A stretch of DNA of 64,000 nucleotides from Pterois miles (Eukaryota; Chordata; Actinopteri; Perciformes; Scorpaenidae). Of the stretch, positions 27,771 to 39,400 are shown in pieces (position 1 is the first letter of the stretch; every line of letters begins with the position of its first letter). The stretch is taken from positions 18,496,501-18,560,500 of the forward strand of contig CAMQGK010000634.1 in NCBI GenBank assembly GCA_947000775.1, written 5' to 3'. The translations under genes were made by a program, and so were the position numbers. Under the pieces are notes generated by a model. The model did not search any database. It was given only the letters and a program-made list of their open reading frames with translations, and had not been told where the DNA came from.

Positions 27771-28577
27771 TTTAGACCATATACTGTATACGGTGCTCTG
27801 TACATACTTATTTTTTTGTGATGAGACTGAATTCTTTAGATGTCATGCTGTCTAATGGTGCAACCTCAAATCTAGCCTCTAAGTAGGCAAAATGAGATAT
27901 AAAATTGCACGCATAATATGATGTTAGCCCTGGGTATTCTCTTCAACGGTAATTACCACAGGACTAACAACCACCATACAGAAAATAAGATCTGCTTGCA
28001 GAACAGGGTAATGGCTGATAATGTGAACATTCCCATTAGCTTTACAAAGTTTCACAGCTCCCCTCATCCCCCTCTTCTCCTTGCTCCATCCTGTACAGCG
28101 GATACTGAACGTTAATCAGTAAATCCAGGACCTCGGAGGCTAAATTGCGTTCACTTTACAGCACAATAGACACATTGTCACCGATGCTTTTGTCACTAGC
28201 AAAGACATATTCTCCCATTTGCCGCCAGTTTATTTCTCTGACCTCTGGAAACACACTGGAGTAATTACACAACCGCCTCCCCACTTTCTTTTTTTCTCCT
28301 TTAATACTTTTTCCACTGTCCCTGTCTCTTCCTTTCCATCTCCAGCTTTCCTTCAGTTTGCCTGCTGTTTGACGGATTGAAAGGTCTGAAATTAATTTCT
28401 CGGGGACACGATTAATGTTGAGAAATGGAATATTGGAGCACTTCATCGTGATGAGAGCAATTCAGATTGATTAAAAATGAACTGTGAATACATTCACATT
28501 TGACAGCAGACAGGCCTGTCCAGCATTTGATGTGCAGTATATAGTTGTTTCTGTGTGTTTTCTCGTTGTTTCTCCAG

Positions 28578-28853
28578 TGTGATGTATCTCGCCTCCCCCG
28601 GCGGGCTGTAAGGGCATGAGACTGCGAGGCGGGCGGGATCTCAACCCCGACTCCTACCTGGAATTGTCCCCTCCTCCTCCTCGTCCTGTGGCCTGGTTAC
28701 CTGGCGTCCTCAGCAAAGGTGTACGCCTTCGTCTGCGATTGGATCGCCGTGACAACCGGGGACGGGGCTGCTGGCAGCTGGTGGATTTGGAGGCGGAATC
28801 AGAGCCGGTTGGACGGAGGTTGAGGAGCCGGGCCTCTGACACCTGCGCTCAAA
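28578..28853 (+). CDS. scml4: Candidate scml4 exon coding an alternative N-terminus
   Basis: GC-rich block with a CTCCAG acceptor and a GTAAGA donor. From the ATG at 28616 it is open for 79 codons plus one base, and this phase joins exactly to the exon at 33225, giving a 350-residue protein instead of 269. The residues are Pro- and Arg-rich (SPPPPRP, RLRLRLDRRD) with no domain I recognise. An upstream ATG at 28582 opens a 9-codon uORF. It may also be a 5' UTR exon only. Support is splice sites, phase and composition. Confidence 0.4.
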
Positions 28854-28929
28854 GTAAGAGCTGATTCTTAAAAAAAAAACTTTTATTTTGAAGGGGTGAT
28901 CTAGTATCTGCTGGGATGTTATTGGTAAT

Positions 28930-29725
28930 AGTGTTGCAGTTTCACATCAGTAGGTGGAAAAAGTAAAATAGCACAGTGTAAAAATACTACGTGAAAAATG
29001 TATCTTAGCTAAAAGTATGTTAAGAATTATCTGTAAAAATATACTCAGTTTTATTTAAAACAATGCATCATATTTGTGTGCTATTCTTATATTTTGTCGT
29101 AACTAACTAAAAAATACAGAAATCCTTTATACTCCCACTACTTGAAGTATAAAGTAGTGGAAATGGAAAAACTTTTAATACCTAAAACAATGACTTAAAG
29201 GACTAGTGTCTAACATTTAGGGGGATATATTGACAGAAATGGAATATAATGTTAATAAGCATGTTTTCCTTCGTGTACAGTCACCTGATAATGAGAATTG
29301 TTGTTTTGGTTACCTTACAATGAGCTGTTTTTATCTACATGGAGTCCGCCATGTTGCACCGCTACAGTCGCACAGAGCAGATGAGCCAAACACTGTTAAC
29401 ATTTCATGCCTTGGCCGGAGTCAATAACGTTACTCGCTCCTGCCACCACCGCTCTCTCTCTCTCTCTCTTGCTTTACCACTCACTTCCCATATACACACA
29501 CTCTAAGCGCTGGCTCTGATCCAAATGACCTATGCTGCTCTTACAACAACCGGCTCTATAGAGGGACATTCATGTTTTCGTGTCGGCCACTGTAGCTCTT
29601 CAAGCTTGGGCTTCAGTCGGATGCTATTTCGTCACCTCACCGTTAGATACCTCCAGATCCTACACACTGGACCTTTAAGTGCCATACTTGAATAAATGTA
29701 CTTAGTTATTTTCCACCACTGTTTA
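28930..29725 (+). mobile_element. Degenerate hAT-type MITE with a nested second MITE
   Basis: The outer part has AGGTGGAAAAAGTAAAA at the left and GTACTTAGTTATTTTCCACC near the right end, like the family at 10729. Inside, 29198-29677 begins TTAAAGGACTAGTGTCTAAC and ends TCCTACACACTGGACCTTTAA, a matching inverted pair typical of a second common fish MITE. Confidence 0.55.
29198..29677 (-). mobile_element. Inner MITE with TTAAAGGWCYAGTGTSTA-type ends
   Basis: The two ends are inverted copies (TTAAAGGACTAGTGT versus TTAAAGGTCCAGTGT). Internal blocks include AGTCCGCCATGTTGCACCG. Non-coding. Confidence 0.6.
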
Positions 29726-29957
29726 ACATCACTAAGTCATTTTCAAACATATACAGTCTATTTGGATGTGTATCTGTGTGTGAGTGTTTTGGTGTGTGTG
29801 AAGAGGGCATTTAAATATTCCTGGTTGTGATTTATTAAATTCTCTCATTTTTCCTCCCCTGACCCATAGCTGATGAAAAGAGCAATCTCTTCACCTTCAC
29901 TGCCTTTTGGAGTGTGTTGTGTTATGAAGGACCTCAGTGGAGATAAGAAGGAGGTGT

Positions 29958-30186
29958 GCTTGTGTGTGTGTGTGTGCATGTGTGTGTGTGTGCGTGTGTG
30001 TGCCTGCGTGTGTGTGTGTGTGTGCACGCTTGCCTTATTTAATACACACATTGTTGTTTTATGCGTTTATTTATTCCCACATTATCACATGACTCTGGCG
30101 CAGGATCCGATTTCACCGTCTGTTACCATGGCGACGCCCTGCCTGGGCTGTAAATAAATTCAAGGGGTTTGTTACATTGATTAGAG

Positions 30187-30247
<61 letters not shown>
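29958..30247 (+). repeat. TG/CA microsatellites
   Basis: Imperfect GT repeats at 29958-30025 and a (CA)29 tract at 30189-30247. Confidence 0.85.
30122..30135 (+). promoter_or_regulatory. RFX X-box-like motif in scml4 intron
   Basis: GTTACCATGGCGAC matches the X-box GTTRCCATGGYAAC at 13 of 14 positions. Function is inferred. Confidence 0.35.
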
Positions 30248-30251
<4 letters not shown>

Positions 30252-31869
30252 TCTATTCTAGACAGCCAGGCGAGGCCCTATAGTTTCTAGTTAAAATGCA
30301 ATTATTTTATGCATGCATATTTGTGTGTGAGACAGTGTATAGATTGTTTGTTTATATGTGTGTAGGTGTGTAGTTTAGTGAGGCATTAGCGTAATTCACT
30401 TCATTGCAGTTTCCCCTCCACATAAGTGAAAACAGATACAAATCTCCGTCCCCTGAAGCCGGTGATTAAGTTATGCTAATCATTGCTGATCATTGCTGCA
30501 TTACTGTGGCCATAACAGTGGGCTCCAACAGCTTTCAAATGCTTTCCTCTAACACTCAGCTCCCAAAACGGAAACAAAATCCCCTTGTCGGAAAATGAAA
30601 TTGGGCATAGGGGTTCACCGATCCCTTAATTGCTTAATTAGCCATAAACAAATGAGGCTGCGGCCCCAAATGTATTGTGTTAGGGTGCAGCGGTGCAAAT
30701 CTTTCCCCTCGCAGAAAAAATGGTGTTGCTGCCTTACATTGTCAGCCAGTGTTAATGGGCTCCCCCCTCGTATCCAATTCTTTTAAAGTAAAAGATGATT
30801 ATCTGCTCTCAGTCTGTCTCTGACTCTGTAATGTGATGCGCTGTAATGGGACAGGACTGATTGAGGAGGGACATCAGGATTAATCTTACTGTGTAATTAG
30901 TTTTATGATTTATGGGTCCCTTCCTTCACACACACACAGGGTCCCTACCTCACGGTCACTATGTGCCAGCAATCAGGACCATACAGGCTCACTGTCTTGA
31001 CCTTGGTGTTTATTTTCCCCTTTTTTTTATTATCATGTGTGGGCTTCAAGTAATGAAACGCTGCAATTTGTCTGGCCTGTCACATTCAGGGTTAAAACAG
31101 CTTGTGAGCGACTGCTTTACAGCCGACTCCTGACAAATCTCTTTACATGCTGGCAGTGGCTCTGCGTGCGAGCGAGGGCACGCCGGCGTTTGATCCTCCC
31201 CGCGAAAGGTTAACCTGATTTTGATTGAGCGTTAAAACCCACCAACGTGGCTTCTTTGACCGCGAACGGGAATCGGCATTGCAGCCTGAGCGTAGCTAAT
31301 CGATATGTGGTTTCGAAGGGGAAAAACCTGAGTTGTGCTCTACACTTGTAGACCATAAGAGCAAATAAGCCCACCGGAGCCTCCTTTTTCTTTTAAATAC
31401 CTGCACCTCAGCGGGTAAAGCACGCTCAACCTTGCCTTTGGCTGGTCTTTTTTTCTTTCCATGTTGTTTATTATAGACAAAAACAAAAGCAGCGTACATG
31501 AGCTGACACAAAGGCAGAGGAAGCCTATAAATAAAAGGAAGACTGTGAGCTTTGACAGCAATATGATCTTTTATCACAAACAAAAGCAGCAGAATAATCC
31601 TGCAGGGCTTCTGCTGGAACCTTTTGATGTTTACAGAGAAATTGATCTCTTCACCTGAAAGCCAGACCGTGTACGAAAAGTTCATGCATTTAAGAGCGAT
31701 TAAAAGATTTAATTTATTAGGACTGTGGTTCAATATTTGGACATGAGAGCATGCTGCGTGTGCAGAAATTTCTTCAGATATAATTTGAGGACAGATTACA
31801 GTTTGTAACCTGAACGCTTGTAGCACAAAACACCACACAGCTTGAATCCCTTGTCACCCCCTCTAAGCT

Positions 31870-31957
31870 TTTTTTTTTTTTTTTTTTTGAAGACAGAAAA
31901 GAGAAATCCTGAGCTGTGGCAACTGTAATTACATTATAGTCACCCCCCCCCCACCCC

Positions 31958-31990
<33 letters not shown>
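31870..31990. repeat. Low-complexity T, C and CA tracts
   Basis: A run of T (from about 31870), then C-rich sequence broken by single A, then (CA)n to 31990. On the minus strand the C tract reads as G runs that could form a quadruplex. Confidence 0.7.
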
Positions 31991-31991
<1 letters not shown>

Positions 31992-31999
31992 GTTTTGAG

Positions 32000-32310
32000 C
32001 TCAGCACGGCTGCCGGCTGCCGCGGGATGTTAGAGGCGTGTTGCTATGACGACTGAAAGGGGACACAGAGGAAGGGGGTTAGGGTAGAAGGGAAGGAGGA
32101 GGAGGGGGTTGTTTCGGAGGAAGGTGGTTGGAGATTGAGGAAGAGAGAGAGAGACGCACGCAGAGTTGCCAGTTTCTTGACAGTGTGTTGAAGCAGCAGA
32201 GAACAGCAGAGGCAGGCTGTGGGAGATCCATCAGGGGATTATTCACAAACCTGCTGCCGGAGCGGAGCGTCACACAGACAGTGATTACCAGACGGCTGCG
32301 TGCGTGGTAG
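32000..32310 (+). promoter_or_regulatory. Possible alternative scml4 first exon or promoter
   Basis: GC-rich patch about 0.9 kb before the AT-hook exon. It has an RFX-like GTTGCTATGACGAC at 32040-32053 and a possible donor (GCGTG then GTAGGC) near 32309. The open frame there has no ATG. Weak, positional evidence only. Confidence 0.25.
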
Positions 32311-32803
32311 GCAATCCTCGCAATGATCATTTTGTTCTAATTTTGAAGATTTTCTTTATGTGATTTGGTCTGAGAGGCACCATGCATATTCATGTGTTCT
32401 CTGTTCCTGATTTTCCTCTAAATTACTTTGTCATGGCAAGAAGAGGATTTTAGTCTCCAACAGCTGCCAGTCTCTCTGCACTGAAGCCAGTTCTGTATGA
32501 TATTATTGAGCTATCAGAAATAAAAGAATAATAGGCGTATGACCGCTAGTCAGTAGAGCATCAGCCTCTGTAAAAAGTGCAATCGGCACAGAGCTTCAGA
32601 TTCAAAGGCCATTTCAGGTAAGCAATTGTGTTGCATGAATGAAATGATGGAGAGGGGGATGTATTGTGGAAGTCATGGCCATGTGGATGAATGGTGCCAA
32701 GATAAACACTAGAAACACTGCTGTGTGTGTGCGTGCGAACGTGCACTTTGCCTGTTTGATCATGTGGGTTTTGTGGGTATATGTGCTTTGCTTCCACATC
32801 CTC

Positions 32804-32870
<67 letters not shown>

Positions 32871-33021
32871 CGTGCGTGTGCGTGTGCACGTGCATGCATG
32901 TGTGTGCTTGTGTCTTTGTCTCTGTGCAGTAATGATATTTATTGCACTTTGCAGTTGTAGGGGGGAGGGGTGTGATGGAGTACAAAGCTGTATGTGGCTT
33001 TGTTTCTACTATTTCCTATAG

Positions 33022-33073
<52 letters not shown>
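32804..33073 (+). repeat. TG microsatellites before the scml4 AT-hook exon
   Basis: Tracts at 32804-32906 (GT grading into GC-containing repeats) and 33024-33073. Confidence 0.9.
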
Positions 33074-33075
<2 letters not shown>

Positions 33076-33229
33076 TGTGAGTGTGTGAGAGCATGTGTGG
33101 AGTCTCGCATGTACTTCTAAGTTTCCGCTCCAGCTTGGAGCCGAAGCAGTGGTGCGTGCAGTTTAAAGCTGCCACTTCCTGTTACTTTGAATTTACATTT
33201 AATAATCTCTCCTGTCTCTCTCAGGTCTG

Positions 33230-36073
33230 ATGAGTTCCCTGTCTGCCGGCTCAGAGATGCAGACTCCCGCTCTCGGCCCCCAGTTCATAGCGGGGCCCCA
33301 GGTTAAGGTACCCGGCAGGAAGCGAGGACGGCCTCCGATCCGTAAACTGGAGTTCCAGAGTCACTACGTTGAGCCTCTGTCGCCTCTCAAGGCCCCCAAG
33401 AAAAGAGGCAGGAAACCTGGTTATAAGGTGAGTCAGTCATCGTTTTATTTTAATGAAAATACATTTGCTACATTTTAAAACTATATCCTGTAAAATGTTT
33501 GCAAACAGACACATTATGGATATGTTACAATCTGCACTACATCCACATTTACATAGCTAGCAGTCCTCTTCTTCCATCCCTTTAGCTGATGCTTTGTTTG
33601 TTGGCAGGATACCGCCACTATCGTAATCGTAGGGAAACTATTGGCCAGATCACTTTGAAAGCTAGTGAAGATACTGGTATCATATGAAACTAGAAAAGTG
33701 GGATGTCTGGGTACCCACGAGTCTCCCCTTTACAGACATGCCCACTTTATGATAATCACATGCAGTTTGGGACAAGTCATAGTCAAGTCAGCACACTGAC
33801 ACACTGACAGCTGTTGTTGCCTGTTTGGTTTGAGTTTGCCGTGTTATGATTTGAGTACATTTTTTATGCTAAATGCAGTACCTGTGAGGGTTTCTGGACA
33901 AGATTTGTCATTGTTTTGTGGTGATAATTGATTTCCAATCACAAATATTTGATAAGAGTATTGAATACTTGACAAATCTCCATTTAAGGTCCTTTTTTAA
34001 CAGATAAAAAACTTGTGATTAATCCTGATTAACATAATTGACCATCATGTGATTTATCACGATTAAATATTTGAATCGATTGACAGCCCTAGTAGGAATA
34101 TGAATGTCACATACATGCTAGCAGAAAAGGAGATCCAAACAAATGACGGACCCATTCATAAAAACATTACTCCATTGAGCCACTAGTGGTCAAAAACTCA
34201 ACAAGGTGCCTTTAATTATTGCTATAACACTAGCCATAACACTGCCACCTGTATATATTTTAGTATTGATATTACTTTTGTTATTATTAAGTGATATTGA
34301 CACTGGTATTGTTACTGGTAGTTTTAGCAGTATTGCTTTAGATTTTTTTAGCCATTTTGCCTGTTAGTGTTGGAATAGGTTTTAGTAGTGAGCACACCTT
34401 TCTGACATTTAAGGGGTAGTTTGGGTGTTTTGAAGTGGGGTTGCAGAAGGACATGCAGAAAAATGTATTTTAGCCACCTATATCCATTTAAGTGTATGTT
34501 ATATTTAGAATATGAACTGAACTGAAAGTGAAATGTATCTATACTGTTTTTGTCATCTGATCCTGCTGGAGAGAGCATACTGTAGAGAAGTTTCCCTTTC
34601 AGTTCAGTTCCCCATTAAAAGCGGAAGGAAAGGGCTGTCTGAAGGCAAGGGTGTACACAAACGGAAATTGATTTTTTTTTTTTTTTAGACTGTGTTTTTG
34701 GTGTCTAAATATTTTTCTTATTATGTTTTTCTACCATCCCCGTCCACAATACTGTATTGCTTTGCTTCAGTATTGGTGTTCCTGTCTATCATCTACTTTG
34801 GGTAATACACCTACTATGGATAAGTACCTCACACAACCCCACTTCACACACGCTCCCTTTAAGTGAATGAATGTCTAAAACGAATGGCCAAAATGTACCC
34901 GATTTTCCCCCACTAGCTGTAAGAAGCTAAGATTTGTCATTGATCCAACAAGTCTGTTTCCTGATGTGTACTGAGAATTAAACATGGAAACCCCATTGAT
35001 TCATGCGCATATACTGTATGTGTGTGTGCCTGTGTGTATGTGTGTGTAGCTGAAGCCCAGGATGGTGATGTCGCCACTAGCTAATCCCCCCCCCAGCAGC
35101 ACACCGGGACCTGAGATGGGCTCCATCCCACAGGACGCTGCTATTGTCCCCCACTCCGCCACACCACAAGTCCTAACAGGTAACACCACACATAAGCTTT
35201 TCTATCCAGTAATATGTACATTAAGATAAGATAAGATAAGATGAACCTTTATTAATCCCCGGAGGGAAATTCAGGTGAATTTGTAATAATTAATGTAATA
35301 ATGATAATGGGTCAGTGCAGAGTGAAATCCTAATCAGGACATTTAATGGTAAGTGAAGCAAGGGGTTTGATTCAGGTTACAAGTTCTGTTTTAAAGAGAC
35401 CTGAACCATTCAGTCTTACTATACACTCACAGCTTGACTTGGTGGTGTGACTTTGTAGTATGAAATGCACCCTCCCTTCCTCTCTTTTATTTTTGTATCT
35501 TCTTTATCTTTTCCATCCATCTGCTACTCGCTCTGGCTGTGACTTAAATTCACTGCTAAAATACACACTTGTCAGTCTGACATCTTTCTTCTTTGTTCTC
35601 AAAATACACAGATGACTTGTTCCCTGTGTCGAGATATGCTTTTAAGATGTAAACCATTGCACGCTTGCTGTGCATATTTAATCAAAAACAGCGCTAGTGT
35701 CTACGGTCTGTTTACATGCTTTAAAATGAGAAATACATGCCTTAAAACATAACCCGAACATATGTAATTTCTTATTCCCTTTCAATCTTTGCATTTGGCT
35801 TTCCTTTCTTGCATAGGCTCTGGAGAAAATCAGACATTTTGAATTCTTCCACAAAAGAAAATACGTTTCACACAGCCTTTCTGTCTCGCTTTTATTATTT
35901 TCTCTCCTCCCCCCTCGGTCTGTCCTGCTCTGAATAAGCAAATATTTAAAGGCTGCCTTTAGTGTATTTGAGGTGGGAATGGGAATCTCATGTGTCAAGG
36001 ACCAGCGGTTAGCTCTTTGTTCTTGCAAATCATGAAAAGTGTTTGATGTCAGACTGTAGACATTCAGAAGTGA

Positions 36074-36115
<42 letters not shown>

Positions 36116-36441
36116 CAGTGTATACACATTACAAACCAGTGGGCTCCCTGTGGTGCCACCCAAACAGATATGTAAATCATTTCTCTGGTGAAATTGAGAA
36201 ACATTTCAAAAATAGTCCCTGTATTTTAGGGATATTTTTTAGGAGACTGTTATAGTCAAATACTGATCATTTCATTATTATTATATGTGAATTTATTGAA
36301 AAAAATATGTTGTCGTCTTTTAGAATATTTACATGGTTTATTTAAGAATATTTGAGGTTGTAAAGTTATAATAAAACTGATAGAAGATAGAGAAAGCAAT
36401 ATATGTTTAAAAACTGACAGTGAAATATATCTGTTTCTAGC

Positions 36442-36493
<52 letters not shown>

Positions 36494-39400
36494 TGTGTCT
36501 CTGTGTTTGTGTGTGTGTGTGTGTGTGTGCCAGTATATAAGCCTCCAAACCCACATGCACAGATCTTATCACATAATTGATTTTCCAGAATACAATAAAA
36601 ATACGTTTGACCTTTGTGTGAGTACAAAGTAGAGGCAATTCAGAATCATCTCTGAGGAGTATTTCCATCTTCTAAATCTGTCATCAGGTGAATCCATAAC
36701 CGCCCAGCCCCGACGTAACCGGCAGGCATCTACATTATTGACGAGCTCAAAAGGGAGCAGATTCAGAGGAATTACTGACTACCTTTCAGCCGTTTCATAT
36801 CCGTATACTGTTACCAGCTGCAGGGGCTTTAACACAGTTGTATTCATTTAACTCAATATTTAAAGGGCATGAAAAAATGAAACTGCTGTTTAATGTAGTA
36901 CACAAGAATGTAGATGGTATATTGGTCTGAAAGAAAAAGTCACATTGATATACAGTAATTCACAATAAGTGAAAACAATGCCTCACTAAAAAGACTACAT
37001 TTCCCAGATGGGCTTTGATGCCACTTCCTGTCATTCCTTTTCCAGCAGAGACGTCGACACCTGATGACTTCTTATGTGACCCACCGGTGGACTCCAAGCG
37101 CTACGCTGTGGATCCCAGCGACTCTGCCTTCAACGTCATGACATCACAGTACCCGCCAAAGCACTCCTATGGTTACCGTGGCAGCAGTTGCTCCACCCCA
37201 ATGGGCCTGTGCAGACAAGCGTCAAGCCCAGGAAGCTTCCAGGAAGTAAACAGGAATGGTGAGGCTGTATTTTGCAATTTTTGCTTTAGAAGTATATTTC
37301 TCTTTCGTTTACATCTTTTAACCTGGTTTGTACCAAAGCTTTTAAAGGTCCTGTACACTCATACAGTTGTGTTCAAAATTATTCAACCCCCACAGTAGAT
37401 AAGTGTTTTTGCAAGTTTGACATTTATTTTTCATCTTGTTTATAATCACATTAAATAATGACATGTCAAATAGACAAATACAACTGAAATAACAAAAATA
37501 TTTTTTGGAATATTCCAATTAATGGCCTTTCTGGGATTACCTCATTGACAAAATTATTCAACCCCCCTAGTCCACCACTCTTAAGAACAGAGGTTTCCAT
37601 CAGGTGTTGTCAAACAGCTGATGAAAACACCTGTAGATGTGAACGGAACCCTAATGAGCAGCAATTAAGCAGATTTAAAAGGACTGTGACACATGGCTCT
37701 TCTTGGCAGTTAATGACATCTTTGCAACATGGTGAAGTCCAAGGAATGGTCAAAAAAGTTCAGAGAGGAGGTCATTTCACTTCATAAGCAAGGATATGGA
37801 TATAAAAAGACGGCAAAGAGGCTAAACATTTCAAGAGACACAACTGGGAGCATAGTCCGCAAGTTTAAAGCTAAAGGCACAGTGGAAACGCTACCTGGCC
37901 GTGGTAGAAAGAGGTTACTGTCTGCAACTGCTGTGCGATACCTGAGGCGAAAGGTGGAGAAAAATCCCCGGGTGACAGCTGAGGAACTACGACAGGACAT
38001 GTCAAAGGGAGGTATTCAGGTTTCTGCCCAGACAATAAGACGCACACTGCGAAATGATGGCTTCCATGCAAGAACTCCCAGGCGCACAAGAAGAGTCGAC
38101 TCCAGTATGCCAAACACCATGTGGACAAACCACAAAGGTTTTGGGATACTGTTCTCTGGAGTGATGAGACCAAACTGGAACTTTTTGGGCCAAAGGATCA
38201 ACGGTACGTGTGGAGGAGAAAGAATGATGCCTATAAAGAAAAGAGCACCCTGCCTACTGTGAAGCAGGGTGGGGGGTCAGTCATGCTCTGGGGTTGTTTT
38301 GCTTCTTCAGGTACAGGGAATCTTCAGCGTGTGCAAGGTATTATGAATTCAGTTCACTACCAGGAGATCTTGGATGCAAATGTCATGCAGTCAGTGACAA
38401 AGCTGAGGCTTGGGAGACGTTGGACCTTCCAACAGGACAATGATCCTAAGCATACCTCAAAATCTACCACAGCTTGGTTGCAAAAGAAGGGCTGGAAGAT
38501 TCTGGAGTGGCCATCGCAATCACCAGACTTAAATCCCATTGAAAATCTCTGGTGGGACTTGAAGAAGGCAGTTGCAGCACGCAAGCCAAAAAATGTTAAT
38601 GAACTGGAGGCCTTTGCCCATGAGGAATGAGCAAAGATACCTGTGGATCGCTGCAAGAAACTTGTGTCAAACTATGCTTCACATCTAAAGGATGTTATTG
38701 TTGCAAAAGGATGTTGTACTAAGTACTAAAGTTCTACATACCTAAGGGGTTGAATAATTTTGTCAACGAAGTAATCACAGAAAGGCCATTAATTGGTATA
38801 TTACAAACATTTTTTTTTCCACAATGTGTTTATTGGGGTTTCTTTTCCATTTTTTTCAACAATACACATACACACATATACACTTGCACCCAAAACATAA
38901 ATTAAGTGTAAAATAAAATAATATTTATATCAATAAAATGAGAGAGAAAAAAAAATGTAAATAATAAAAAAATGGTAATAATCCACATATGCATGTATAA
39001 CCAAAAAATAAAAAATAATAACAATAACAATAAAAATAAAAATAAATAAAATATAATAATTCCACTCCACTGCTCACAACGTGCTCAGGTGAATCTTGCA
39101 TTTTCATCTGTCATGATGGCCATGTATGGTTCCCAGAGTTTATAAAAGTCTTTCCGCTTGCTTTTAGCAATATATGTTAATCTTTCCAAACCAATACAGC
39201 TGCACAGTTCCTTTATCCACATTCCCAATGAAGGCGCATCCATACTCTTCCAACAAAGTGCAATAGCTCTCCTGGCTTGAAGAAGTCCAAAGTCCAGCAG
39301 TGTCGTCTGTTCTGTTGTTTGTGGAAAGTCCTTTGGATATATTCCAAGCACACACAGCTTAGCATTTAAGGGGATTTTGATACTGAACATTTCTGACAAA

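Larger units (their letters stand above)
22700..28577 (+). other. scml4: scml4 first intron (inferred), repeat-rich
   Basis: Holds TG tracts (24580-24974), a Harbinger remnant (25325-26078), a hAT-MITE fragment (about 26130-26500), a common fish repeat (about 27005-27480) and the tRNA-Lys-derived element at 27642. Nothing coding was recognised in the rest. Confidence 0.5.
28854..33224 (+). other. scml4: scml4 intron before the AT-hook exon
   Basis: Contains nested MITEs (about 28930-29725), TG/CA tracts (29958-30025, 30189-30247, 31930-31990, 32804-32906, 33024-33073) and a GC-rich patch at 32000-32310. No further coding exon could be supported. Confidence 0.5.

Noticed and set aside
31296..31838. 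180-codon open frame on the minus strand
   Set aside because: No recognisable domain, intronic position opposite scml4, and ordinary non-coding composition; likely chance.
32128..32310. 60-codon frame starting EIEEERERR as a coding exon of scml4
   Set aside because: No ATG start, and not shown to join the next exon; kept only as a weak alternative-promoter call.
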